A stretch of 64,000 bases of DNA from an uncultured Eubacteriales bacterium (lineage in GTDB: Bacteria > Bacillota > Clostridia > Lachnospirales > Lachnospiraceae): contig ONED01000002.1 of the NCBI GenBank assembly GCA_900316755.1, forward strand, positions 1 through 64,000. Direction: 5' to 3'. The position numbers were made by a program, and so were the translations under genes. The notes under the pieces were generated by a model. It was not told where the DNA came from. It saw only the letters and a list, made by a program, of their open reading frames with translations, and did not search any database. Of this stretch, positions 19,365 to 27,142 are shown one piece after another. The first letter of the stretch is position 1, and every line of letters starts with the position of its first letter.

Positions 19365-19393
19365 ATTGTAAAACACTTTTGCACATATTTCAA
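19365..19393 (-). promoter_or_regulatory. dcw operon (mraZ) promoter
   Basis: On the minus strand, TTGAAA (19388-19393) and TACAAT (19365-19370) with a 17-bp spacer. Transcription would start near 19358, at the edge of the MraZ repeats, and read the whole mraZ-to-ftsQ cluster. Confidence 0.8.
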
Positions 19394-19416
19394 GAGGTTT
19401 TTAAATTTTTTTGTGC

Positions 19417-19517
19417 AATAGTTCAACCATAGCCTAGCGCCCGATAATGAGCAATCCAACCGCAATGCGGCGGTGAAGCACGAAGTGCAAAATTGCGAAT
19501 GGCGCATCTGAACTATT
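19417..19517. repeat. Nested palindromic intergenic element
   Basis: A 101-bp element with outer arms AATAGTTCA (19417-19425) and TGAACTATT (19509-19517). Inner arms are GCGCC (19437-19441) with GGCGC (19501-19505) and GCAAT (19451-19455) with ATTGC (19492-19496). Small palindromes GCACGAAGTGC and CCGC/GCGG lie at the centre. It could fold into one long hairpin. It resembles a REP or MITE-like unit and has no coding signal. Confidence 0.6.
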
Positions 19518-19603
19518 TTTACGGATATGCATGCAAAAAAAGACCATACCCTGAGATTTTATTTCTCAAAGTACAGTCTTAACATTCCTATTTTTTTCAA
19601 TTC

Positions 19604-19864
19604 TTATTCTGCTTCTGCATCTAATCCGTTCAGGTAATCCGACACTGCCGTATAATCAACTTCCACCGAATCACGGGGCCTACTTTCTATATAGGAGTTC
19701 ACTGCAGAATATCCTACCCAGCCGACAGCGGCCACGAGAACAATTCCCATCACTCCGTTGCGTAAAAAGCGCATCCGCTTTTCCCGCTTCATAATCTTTT
19801 TGCGATTCGCTTTTTCTTCTTTATATTTTGCTACTTTTTCCTGACTCATTTCTTCGTCCTCCAT
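19604..19864 (-). CDS. Small single-pass membrane protein, unknown function
   Basis: An 86-aa protein with a charged N-terminal helix rich in Lys and Glu (about residues 5-32), one hydrophobic segment (GVMGIVLVAAVGWVGYSAV, about 37-55) and an acidic C-terminal tail. I do not recognise a family. It sits 3 bp downstream of the degV-like gene, so it is probably co-transcribed with it. Its basic/TM/acidic layout suggests a cytoplasmic N-terminus. Confidence 0.7.
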   Translation of the reverse strand: MEDEEMSQEKVAKYKEEKANRKKIMKREKRMRFLRNGVMGIVLVAAVGWVGYSAVNSYIESRPRDSVEVDYTAVSDYLNGLDAEAE

Positions 19865-19867
19865 TTT

Positions 19868-20707
19868 TTATCCTACTAAGATAATACCACCATCGTTGGC
19901 ATATGTCGAGCTAATTCCTCTCGTATCCAAAATAATTATTTTTTTTGCCTGTATTTTTTCTTCAATCATCCGCTTCACATCCATCGCCCTTTCAAAACAA
20001 TTACAATGGGAAATGGCTACAATCTTTTCCTCCGGATTCTTTAATTCTCTTACAAAAACGTCTACCATCTTGACCAGTGCTTTCTTTATCCCGCGCGCCT
20101 GTCCAAGCTGGGCAATCGTTCCCTCCGGGGTGGAGCCCATGTACGGCTTAATGTTTAACGCACTTGCCACAAATGCTTTGATTCCCGATAATCTTCCGTT
20201 TTTTCTTAAGGTTTCCAGTGTCTCCAATACAAAATAGGTGTGCTGCTCTGCAATATACTCTTCCACCGCTTCCACCACCCGTTCAAATGACATACCTGCA
20301 CCTTCACATTCGGCAATTTTTAGGGCAATCAACGTTTGTCCTACCGAAGCAGATCTGGAATTGAACACATAAATCGGTTTTTCTCCATATTCTTCCCGAT
20401 ATAAATTTCTGCCAAGCATGGCACTGTTATAAGAGCCACTCAATTCCGATGACAGAGTCACCACATAGATATGTTCCGCATCGCAGCGATAACTCTCCAT
20501 GTATTTCTCCGGTGACGGGCAGGAGGTTTTCGGACACTCCGGACACTCTGCTACCTTTTTTAAAAATTCCGGCTGACAAAATGTCTCATCATCTATAATA
20601 TGCGCTTCACCTACCGTAATACTAAGTGGTACACTTAGGAAACAGCCGCTTCCCTTCATCTCTTCCGTCAGTTCTCCACAACTGTCCACTATTATCCTGT
20701 AACTCAT
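19868..20707 (-). CDS. DegV family fatty-acid-binding protein
   Basis: A 279-aa DegV/FakB-type protein. Family members bind a fatty acid and present it to the kinase FakA, although many copies have untested roles. It starts YRIIVDSCGELT, has a TSCPSPEKY segment, VVTLSSELSGSYNSA, an RSAS motif and a C-terminal domain with CNCFERA and ISSTYANDGGIILVG. The ATG at 20707 follows GGAGG by seven bases; an in-frame ATG 11 codons upstream lacks a site. A minus-strand extended -10 (TATAGT near 20780-20785) may be its promoter. Confidence 0.85.
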   Translation of the reverse strand: MSYRIIVDSCGELTEEMKGSGCFLSVPLSITVGEAHIIDDETFCQPEFLKKVAECPECPKTSCPSPEKYMESYRCDAEHIYVVTLSSELSGSYNSAMLGRNLYREEYGEKPIYVFNSRSASVGQTLIALKIAECEGAGMSFERVVEAVEEYIAEQHTYFVLETLETLRKNGRLSGIKAFVASALNIKPYMGSTPEGTIAQLGQARGIKKALVKMVDVFVRELKNPEEKIVAISHCNCFERAMDVKRMIEEKIQAKKIIILDTRGISSTYANDGGIILVG

Positions 20708-20830
20708 CCATCTTCCTCCCACGAACATTTCATGATGCATTATTCATTTCCATTTCATCTGGTTTTGAATACTATGTACACTATATCACATCATATGGAA
20801 AAAGGGAAGCAGTTTCTATATTATTTATCA

Positions 20831-21997
20831 TTATTCTTCAAACCGGATTTGTCTTGACACTCCCAGTGCCAGTCCCATCTCTGCCATAAGGAAAAGAATG
20901 GAAGTCCCTCCATAGCTGATAAACGGCAACGTAATCCCGGTAGTCGGAATCAAATTCAATACCACGGCAACATTCAGAATTACCTGAATAGCAATATGTG
21001 CAAATATCCCCGTTACAATAAGAGATCCATACAAATCCGGCGCATTCTGAGCGATAAACACAAGGCGATATAAAAGCATCCCGAAGAGAGTCAGTATGAC
21101 AATCGCACCAAACACGCCCAACTCCTCACAGACAATGGACAAAATCATATCATTCTGTACTTCCGGAATAATCATTTTCTGTGCACTGTTCCCCAGCCCT
21201 TTTCCGAAGAAGCCGCCGGAACCAATGGCATACAATCCCTGCATTACCTGATATCCACCCTCGTCTGCATATTCCTCCGGATGAAGCCAGACAAGAATTC
21301 TTCGAAGCCGGAAATCTCCGCTGGTATCCATCATGGCATCCAAGAACCTCACTGCCAGCGCCGCCAGTACACATCCTACAGCGGCCAGTCCTACAAAAGG
21401 AGCAGTCTTTGGGTGTGCCACAAACAACATCACACACACCATCCCCAGAACAATGATTGCCGTGCTTAAGTTATCTGTAAAAAAGAACACGCCACCTGCC
21501 GCGGCAGCTCCCCACAGAAAAATTTTCCCGAGCACCTTATAGTCCCTGATATGTTTCCCGACCTTGCAAATCAGTACAGGAATGAAGATGATAATCGCAA
21601 GCTTGGTAAGCTCCGACGGCTGCATCTGCTGTCCAAACGGAAGTCGAATCCACCTTCTGGCACCATAAGCCTCAATTCCAAGCGGCGTCAATACCAGAAT
21701 CATCAAGACGAAGGACACCACATAGATGAACTTCGAAATTTTGACATACCAGTGGTAATCTATTTTTGACACTATCAGCATTCCAATCAGGCTAATCGCA
21801 CTAAATACTGCCTGTCTTTTAAAATAATACATACTATCGTTAAATTTTATCTGTGCACTGTAAGAACTGGTGCTGTAAAGCATAACCAGTCCAAAGCAGA
21901 CCAGAAAAATCACGATTGCAAGCAGACTGTAATCGAAATATTGCACCACCTGCTTTTGCGATGTCTTTATTGTTGTTGTTTTCACTTCCTTATCCAC
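20831..21997 (-). CDS. Second FtsW/RodA/SpoVE-type SEDS protein
   Basis: A 388-aa multi-pass SEDS glycosyltransferase paralogous to the dcw-cluster FtsW. Shared signatures are GARRWIRLPFGQQMQPSELTKLA, GYQVMQGLYAIGSGGFFGKG, QNDMILSIVCEELG and LIPTTGITLPFISYGG. The start is GTG preceded by GGGAG. It is outside the dcw cluster, next to asnB and degV; it could be RodA (elongation) or SpoVE (spore cortex). Similarity to the neighbouring FtsW favours the division/sporulation branch, but this is an inference. Confidence 0.85.
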   Translation of the reverse strand: MDKEVKTTTIKTSQKQVVQYFDYSLLAIVIFLVCFGLVMLYSTSSYSAQIKFNDSMYYFKRQAVFSAISLIGMLIVSKIDYHWYVKISKFIYVVSFVLMILVLTPLGIEAYGARRWIRLPFGQQMQPSELTKLAIIIFIPVLICKVGKHIRDYKVLGKIFLWGAAAAGGVFFFTDNLSTAIIVLGMVCVMLFVAHPKTAPFVGLAAVGCVLAALAVRFLDAMMDTSGDFRLRRILVWLHPEEYADEGGYQVMQGLYAIGSGGFFGKGLGNSAQKMIIPEVQNDMILSIVCEELGVFGAIVILTLFGMLLYRLVFIAQNAPDLYGSLIVTGIFAHIAIQVILNVAVVLNLIPTTGITLPFISYGGTSILFLMAEMGLALGVSRQIRFEE

Positions 21998-22023
21998 ATT
22001 AACACTCCCAACCTACTTATCCC

Positions 22024-23883
22024 TTATTTGCTCATGGATGGATGTACCGGTTTCCCGTTTGCGAAGAAACGGTCATACCAGATTAAGAAAATATACACGG
22101 TCCAAATCTTACGGCTGTTATCCTGTGTTCCGGCTTTGTGTTCTTCCAAAAGTCTATTCAGGTATTTCAGATTAAAAAACTGCTCCGCCTCTTTTGTTTG
22201 GAACATCTCCTTTACCCGGTTATAATACTTGTCTTCACGAAGCCAGACACGAATCGGAATCGGAAATCCCAATTTTTTCTTCTCTGCTGTTTTTTTCCGG
22301 ATAACGCGGTCTGCAGCCGCACGAAGCGCAATCTTAGTCTTGGGTGCATCCACTTTATATTCCAGCGGAAGCGTCTCGGCAAGTTCCATCACTTTTTTAT
22401 CCAAGAACGGCACACGCACTTCCAATGAATTTGCCATGCCCATTTTGTCGCCCTTCATCAGAATATCATGAACCAGCCAGAGATGCATATCCACATACTG
22501 CATTTTGGTCACCGGATCTTTTTCTTTCACTCTCTCATAGAGTGGCGCCGTAATCTTTTTGCAGCCCGGCACACAGCCTTTTTTCAAAAGCTTATTTGAT
22601 TCTCTCTCTGAAAAAATATTGGCATTTCCGATGTACCGCTCCTCCAGCGTTTTCCCGTGTCTAATCAGGAAACCACGGCCTTTCATGGAACGCGGCAGGC
22701 ATCTCTCGGCAAACTTGCCAAGCACCCTTCGGATGCAAAGCGGAATCCGGTTAAATCCGGTATATTCTAACGGCTCACAGTAGATATTATATCCTCCAAA
22801 AAGCTCGTCGGAACCTTCTCCGGACAGCACTACCTTCACCTTCTTGGCTGCCTCCCGGCTCAGAAAATAGAGAGCGATTGCCGCAGGGTCTGCCACCGGC
22901 TCGTCCATGTAGTACATCGCATCGGAAAGGCTGTCCCAATACTCATCCGGTTCAATAATCTTGCTATCGTTTTCCATATGAATGCTCTTCGCAAATTCTT
23001 TGGCATCCCGAATCTCACTGTATCTCTCTTCTCCGAATCCGACGGTAAATGTGCGGTCTACCTGTCCCAAATATGCCATATAGCTGGAGTCCACTCCGCT
23101 TGAAAGATAGGATCCCACCTCTACATCACTGATTTTATGCGCTTTTACCGACTCAACCATGGTTTTCTCCACTTCATCCACAATCTCCTCAAAGGACTTG
23201 TCCGTATCCCCGGTAAAATTTGGCTCAAAATATCTGGTAATCTCCATCTCCCCGTTTTCATAGGTAAAATAGTGCCCCGGCTGCAGGCAGTAAACTCCTT
23301 TAAAAAAAGTCTCATTGCTCGGGACAAACTGGAATGACAGATAGTTCCCAAGTGCCTCCTCATTCAATACTTTATCAAACTTCGGGTGTTCTAAAAAAGA
23401 CTTGATTTCGGAGCCAAACAACAGACAACCGTTCATCTTAGCATAATAAAACGGCTTAATTCCAAAAATATCTCTGGCACCAAATAATTTCTTCTTTTCT
23501 CTGTCCCAAATGACGAATCCATACATCCCTCGGAGCCGGTCAACTAATTTTTCGCCCCATTCTTCATACCCATGAAGAAGTGTCTCCGAGTCCGTCTGCG
23601 TAGTGAATGTATGTCCTGCTTCCAAAAGCTCCCGGCGCAGCTCCTGATAGTTATAAATTTCTCCGTTGAATGTCAATACCTTCGTCTTATCTTCATTATA
23701 TAAAGGCTGGTCTCCGCTGGAGCTGATATCAATAATGCTCAGTCTCCGAAATCCCAGCGCCGCATCTTCGTCTATAAACGAGCCGGAACTGTCCGGTCCA
23801 CGATGTACAATGGTATTCATCATGTTTTCCAGCACTTGCTCTTTATTTTCCGTCTCACCAATAAATCCTGTAAATCCACACAT
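22024..23883 (-). CDS. asnB: Glutamine-hydrolysing asparagine synthetase
   Basis: A 619-aa class-II amidotransferase. The N-terminus MCGFTGFIG gives the nucleophile Cys2, and the glutaminase domain runs to about residue 210. The synthetase domain has the PP-loop SSGVDSSYM and EGSDELFGGY. It makes asparagine, or amidates a related carboxylate, from glutamine and ATP. Homologues in Firmicutes can amidate cell-wall precursors, so a role other than free asparagine is possible. It has its own promoter, so it is a single transcription unit or the start of a short operon with the SEDS gene. Confidence 0.9.
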   Translation of the reverse strand: MCGFTGFIGETENKEQVLENMMNTIVHRGPDSSGSFIDEDAALGFRRLSIIDISSSGDQPLYNEDKTKVLTFNGEIYNYQELRRELLEAGHTFTTQTDSETLLHGYEEWGEKLVDRLRGMYGFVIWDREKKKLFGARDIFGIKPFYYAKMNGCLLFGSEIKSFLEHPKFDKVLNEEALGNYLSFQFVPSNETFFKGVYCLQPGHYFTYENGEMEITRYFEPNFTGDTDKSFEEIVDEVEKTMVESVKAHKISDVEVGSYLSSGVDSSYMAYLGQVDRTFTVGFGEERYSEIRDAKEFAKSIHMENDSKIIEPDEYWDSLSDAMYYMDEPVADPAAIALYFLSREAAKKVKVVLSGEGSDELFGGYNIYCEPLEYTGFNRIPLCIRRVLGKFAERCLPRSMKGRGFLIRHGKTLEERYIGNANIFSERESNKLLKKGCVPGCKKITAPLYERVKEKDPVTKMQYVDMHLWLVHDILMKGDKMGMANSLEVRVPFLDKKVMELAETLPLEYKVDAPKTKIALRAAADRVIRKKTAEKKKLGFPIPIRVWLREDKYYNRVKEMFQTKEAEQFFNLKYLNRLLEEHKAGTQDNSRKIWTVYIFLIWYDRFFANGKPVHPSMSK

Positions 23884-23929
23884 GCCTTTATCTCCTTATA
23901 CGTCGTATCATCATCCTGGTTCAGTTATC

Positions 23930-23958
23930 ATTATACCCACATCCTTTTGCAAAAACAA
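23930..23958 (-). promoter_or_regulatory. asnB promoter
   Basis: On the minus strand, TTGTTT (23953-23958) and TATAAT (23930-23935) with a 17-bp spacer and GG before the -10. The start would be near 23923, about 40 nt upstream of the asnB ATG. Confidence 0.65.
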
Positions 23959-23979
23959 CTTGTTTTTGAATTAGATTTT

Positions 23980-24003
23980 ACGCCCACCAAAAACAGTGGG
24001 CGT
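23980..24003 (-). terminator. Terminator hairpin after cotJC
   Basis: An 8-bp perfect stem (ACGCCCAC at 23980-23987 with GTGGGCGT at 23996-24003) and an 8-nt loop, located between the cotJC stop and the asnB promoter. On the minus strand it is followed by TAAAATCTAATT, a poor T-tract. It probably ends leftward transcripts entering from cotJC. Confidence 0.5.
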
Positions 24004-24038
24004 TATCAAAAGATCAAAATATACTTCTCTTCTTTGAT

Positions 24039-24470
24039 TTATTTACATCCACAATCTTTTTTTCTCGGCAAATCGAATTCCGGATTGATTGCATAGAAGT
24101 TTCTGCTATCCAGATTATCCTGTACAATTCGGAGACTTTCTCCAAATCTCTGATAATGAACGATTTCCCGTTCACGCAAAAACCGAATTGGGTCACAAAC
24201 TTCGGGGTCTTTCACAAGGCGCAAAATGTTATCGTATGTGGTGCGGGCCTTTTGTTCTGCCGCCATATCTTCGTGCAAATCGGTAATCGGGTCTCCTTTG
24301 GATTGCAAATAGGTTGCGGTCCAAGGCGTACCGGATGCTGCCTGAGGCCAAAGCGCCAAAGTATGGTCAACATAGTATTTGTCAAAACCGGACTGCTTTA
24401 ATTCCTCTATTGAAAGGTCCTTGGTCAGCTGATATACAATGGCACATATCATTTCCATATGGGCTAATTC
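24039..24470 (-). pseudogene. cotJC: cotJC 3' part, interrupted by the prophage
   Basis: From ELAHMEMICAIVYQL onward this is the C-terminal three-quarters of CotJC, a manganese-catalase-like spore coat protein (ferritin-like fold). Conserved stretches include KGDPITDLHEDMAAEQKARTTYDNILRLV, DPIRFLREREIVHYQRFGE and NFYAINPEFD. The first part of the protein (normally about 190 aa in all) is missing. The reading frame changes to phage sequence just after the Glu of ELAH, where attL lies. The matching upstream codons (IGTEELA) are at 62949-62971 beyond the prophage. An apparent GTG-initiated ORF to 24494 uses phage sequence and would lack half of the metal site. Confidence 0.88.
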
Positions 24471-24493
24471 GTAATCCCAAAATCTGTATCGCA
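24460..24493. other. attL (phage/cotJC junction)
   Basis: The 11-bp core TGGGCTAATTC (24460-24470) is followed by GTAAT and then the 18-nt phage arm cccaaaatctgtatcgca (24476-24493). The arm is the reverse complement, with one mismatch, of the phage arm next to the right-hand core, as expected for an attP of a large serine integrase. Confidence 0.85.
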
Positions 24494-24533
24494 CATGATT
24501 TCCTCAGTATTTACAAGGGTTTCTTCAATTTTT

Positions 24534-25403
24534 TTACCTCTTCAGATATCTTCTTGACATAAACCCGGTTTGTCCATTGCAAGATACAAGATACCATACG
24601 GTACCGTCCTTTTCCTTCGTAAAGTATCCGAAGCACCTTACCTTGTCTCCGTTCTTCGCGTTAAGAATAAGCTTCTTACTGGTGTTCGCTCCGGCGCGGA
24701 GTGCAAGAGTGCCATCCTGAGAGTTTACGGTGTAAACTCCGGCATACTCTGAATTAAAGTCCTTCGCGTAATCAACTTTGACTGCCGAACCGGATGCAGG
24801 AGCTTGTGCCGGAGCTTCTGGAATGCTTTCTTTTGCATCCTGTCCTAATCCGCGACAGATGGCTCTTGCGCACCGTTCCGGGTTCCAGACTTCCGCATCG
24901 TCCATATCGTCCACAAAGCAGCATTCAATCAGCATTGCTTTTGCTCTGGTATTTTTAAGGACATATAAATCCGGGTTAATCTTTACACCGGCGTATCCGG
25001 CAGGTGTGGTGGAGTCACTTCTCACCCGGTAACCGAACTCTGCTGCAATTTCCCCGGCAATATTCTTTGCAATGTCTTTCAGCTCATCATTGTAGAGCAG
25101 TACTTCCACTCCTCCAGTGGAATCATCCCCTGTGTAATCATTTCTCCCGGAGTTTAAGTGAATGGAAATATCGATATCAACTGCGTGCGCATTGCAAAGT
25201 GCTACGATTTTATTCAACACGTTTCCGGCAGACATATTCTTGTTGCAGGTGCAGTCATAGACTGTATTTCCTGTGTTTTTCAAAAAGGTGATGAGGTAAT
25301 CCTTTACCTTTCTTGCTTCGTTTGATTCGTTTAAAATTCCGACAGCTCCGCAGCCGACTCCTCCAGCCGGTGCATGTCCTGCATGTACGTTATATGTTGA
25401 CAT
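24534..25403 (-). CDS. N-acetylmuramoyl-L-alanine amidase endolysin
   Basis: A 289-aa endolysin. The N-terminal Amidase_3 domain shows HAGHAPAG (first Zn His), a SIHLNSG Zn motif and MLIECCFVDD with the catalytic Glu. A Pro/Ala linker (about residues 196-208) leads to an SH3-like cell-wall-binding domain (LALRAGANTSKK to the end). It cleaves the MurNAc-L-Ala bond to lyse the host. The ATG at 25403 has GGAGAG upstream; a longer frame lacks a site. It is the last gene of the late operon, adjacent to attL. Confidence 0.92.
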   Translation of the reverse strand: MSTYNVHAGHAPAGGVGCGAVGILNESNEARKVKDYLITFLKNTGNTVYDCTCNKNMSAGNVLNKIVALCNAHAVDIDISIHLNSGRNDYTGDDSTGGVEVLLYNDELKDIAKNIAGEIAAEFGYRVRSDSTTPAGYAGVKINPDLYVLKNTRAKAMLIECCFVDDMDDAEVWNPERCARAICRGLGQDAKESIPEAPAQAPASGSAVKVDYAKDFNSEYAGVYTVNSQDGTLALRAGANTSKKLILNAKNGDKVRCFGYFTKEKDGTVWYLVSCNGQTGFMSRRYLKR

Positions 25404-25439
25404 ATGTTCTCTCCTTCCTGTGCGACGTCGCACATCTCT

Positions 25440-25766
25440 CTATTTCTTGTTGTATTTAGTCCGGTTCCACATTTCTGATACTTTTTCCCAACCACCAGTA
25501 GCGACAAGATATACTATAAATGCTGCGATAAATGCTGCGAATACGTAGTACCAAGTAATCACTATCTTAAAGTATTGGCAGGCTATCACTACCGCCACCG
25601 GGCAGATTATTAATGATACTACCAGTGCCACTGCGTTTGTTTGAATCTTCTTCAGGTACGGCATCTCCTTAATCACCTGCGTGATAACGCTTACAATAAA
25701 TGCCGCAACTCCGATTGCGATTAATAAATAAGTTACCATTTGCATTAAGTTTTCCATTGTCATCAT
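25440..25766 (-). CDS. Holin candidate
   Basis: A 108-aa membrane protein with three hydrophobic segments (about residues 10-30, 44-64, 70-90) and a charged C-terminus (EKVSEMWNRTKYNKK). Size, topology and its place directly upstream of the endolysin fit a phage holin that permeabilises the membrane for lysis. No specific holin family is assigned with certainty. Confidence 0.72.
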   Translation of the reverse strand: MMTMENLMQMVTYLLIAIGVAAFIVSVITQVIKEMPYLKKIQTNAVALVVSLIICPVAVVIACQYFKIVITWYYVFAAFIAAFIVYLVATGGWEKVSEMWNRTKYNKK

Positions 25767-25778
25767 AATAAAATCCTC

Positions 25779-26126
25779 CTATTCAACAATACTGTCTACT
25801 GCTTTCTCATAAAGAAAGTCTTTGTGTTCATGTTTTACTTTTTTTGCATACTCAAGGGCGGCATGCATATCCCCGTTACAATGTGCATCCGGAATTCTCT
25901 GTACTGCTTCCGCTGTCGCCTCTGACAATGCGATTGCAGCTCCGATTCCTTTAATGATCAGAAGCTCATTCTTTTGCCGGTTCTGCTCTGCTGTTGCCCT
26001 CTCTTTTTCTCTTTTGGTTTCTTTCTTTTCCATCTTCTTTTCCAAACGCCTTATGAGTAACCCAGTTAAGGCGGTCGGTATTCCGGCGGCTGATATACCA
26101 GCAATAAATATTGATACCGCATCCAT
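25779..26126 (-). CDS. Phage membrane-anchored protein of unknown function
   Basis: A 115-aa protein with an N-terminal hydrophobic segment (about residues 4-24), then a very basic/acidic coiled-coil region (RRLEKKMEKKETKREKERATAEQNRQ in part) and a helical C-terminus. It sits 12 bp from the holin candidate. It could be a second lysis protein (holin regulator or spanin-like), but I do not recognise the family. Confidence 0.6.
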   Translation of the reverse strand: MDAVSIFIAGISAAGIPTALTGLLIRRLEKKMEKKETKREKERATAEQNRQKNELLIIKGIGAAIALSEATAEAVQRIPDAHCNGDMHAALEYAKKVKHEHKDFLYEKAVDSIVE

Positions 26127-26214
26127 TCTATTAATCTCCTTCTCTTCTTTGTATAAAAATAAGACTCACTAAGGTTCTGCTCTGATTTCCATATAATCAC
26201 CTGCTTTCCTTAAT

Positions 26215-26240
26215 TAAAAAAGGAAGAGTTAATCCCTTCC
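26215..26240 (-). terminator. Terminator after tail-fibre gene 2
   Basis: GGAAG/CTTCC hairpin (26222-26240) followed on the minus strand by TTTTTT. It lies between the second tail-fibre-like gene and the lysis genes, so lysis genes may need read-through or their own promoter. Confidence 0.5.
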
Positions 26241-26272
26241 CTTCGTAATAAATATTTCCTTTCAATTCTATT

Positions 26273-27112
26273 CTATCCTCCAAGTATCTTACATTGTACC
26301 TTAATCTCCGGCTGTAGATTCTCATTTAATCCTGTCATTCGGATATTCGTCTGGTATTGTGCCGTTTCTAACAGATAGTCGGCATATGGTAGCTCTTCGA
26401 TAATGGGGTCTATCAGCCCATATTGTACCGTTACCGGATGTTCGCTTAAAAACGCTTTAAATGTGTCAATGCTTTCGAAAATACCTGTAATATCGTCCGA
26501 GCAAAACATACACCTTTTATCTTGGACTATACCAAATTTTGAACCGGTAAACGTTCCTTTATAAATATACTGTCCATATACGCTTTTGAAATGGCTGCAA
26601 TATAAAATACCTCCGTACCAGTTATTTTTCGCGTTATTTATTATGACCTCATAAGCGCATATTGCATTATTTTTATAATAAATCTTCCATGTTTCACTTC
26701 CATCTAGCACCGTTTCCCCAATCTTCCGTTCCACCCAAGCTCTCTGATTCTTTCTGTCGACGTACAGCATATCTTTCCATTCTTTCGGAAGCGGTAGGCT
26801 TCGGAGCGTTGGTAGAATGATGGAATTACCGCGAAGCTTGTCTCTTCCATCTAATCTATCGTTCGTTGAAATCATCTCACCATTCACACTTATAATCTCG
26901 CTTGGGTATTCAGTGCTTGGCATGGCTGGTTGCGTTACATTTCCATCTTCGTCTTTAATTTCTTCCTGCGCCAACTGCCAGCTATCTCCTGTCACCGTCA
27001 GCATATCCACGTTATCATTAACCGTATTCTCTATGGTCAGCTCCCGTGTGCCGGTATGAGTTTCTTCATGGGTTACTACTTGGTTGGCGGTGTGTAATAC
27101 TCGCTTAAGCAT
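26273..27112 (-). CDS. Tail fibre/receptor-binding candidate, short paralog
   Basis: A 279-aa phage structural protein of unknown family. Its start (MLKRVLHTANQVVT) and end (VQCKILGG) parallel the preceding gene (VLKRMLHSAQTVLT and MKSLNILGG), so the two are tandem paralogs with diverged centres. Position after the baseplate protein suggests a tail tip or fibre protein that contacts the host. The start overlaps a potential read-through frame of the upstream gene. Confidence 0.6.
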   Translation of the reverse strand: MLKRVLHTANQVVTHEETHTGTRELTIENTVNDNVDMLTVTGDSWQLAQEEIKDEDGNVTQPAMPSTEYPSEIISVNGEMISTNDRLDGRDKLRGNSIILPTLRSLPLPKEWKDMLYVDRKNQRAWVERKIGETVLDGSETWKIYYKNNAICAYEVIINNAKNNWYGGILYCSHFKSVYGQYIYKGTFTGSKFGIVQDKRCMFCSDDITGIFESIDTFKAFLSEHPVTVQYGLIDPIIEELPYADYLLETAQYQTNIRMTGLNENLQPEIKVQCKILGG

Positions 27113-27142
27113 AGCACCACCGCCTTTGTGTGAGTAAAAGTC

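Noticed and set aside
19283..19507. N-terminal extension of MraZ
   Set aside because: It would translate the promoter, the GTGG operator and half of the palindromic element; the normal MraZ start fits the TTG at 19282.
24471..24494. GTG start for a short functional CotJC
   Set aside because: The codons come from the phage arm of attL; the protein would lack the first part and one side of the metal motif.
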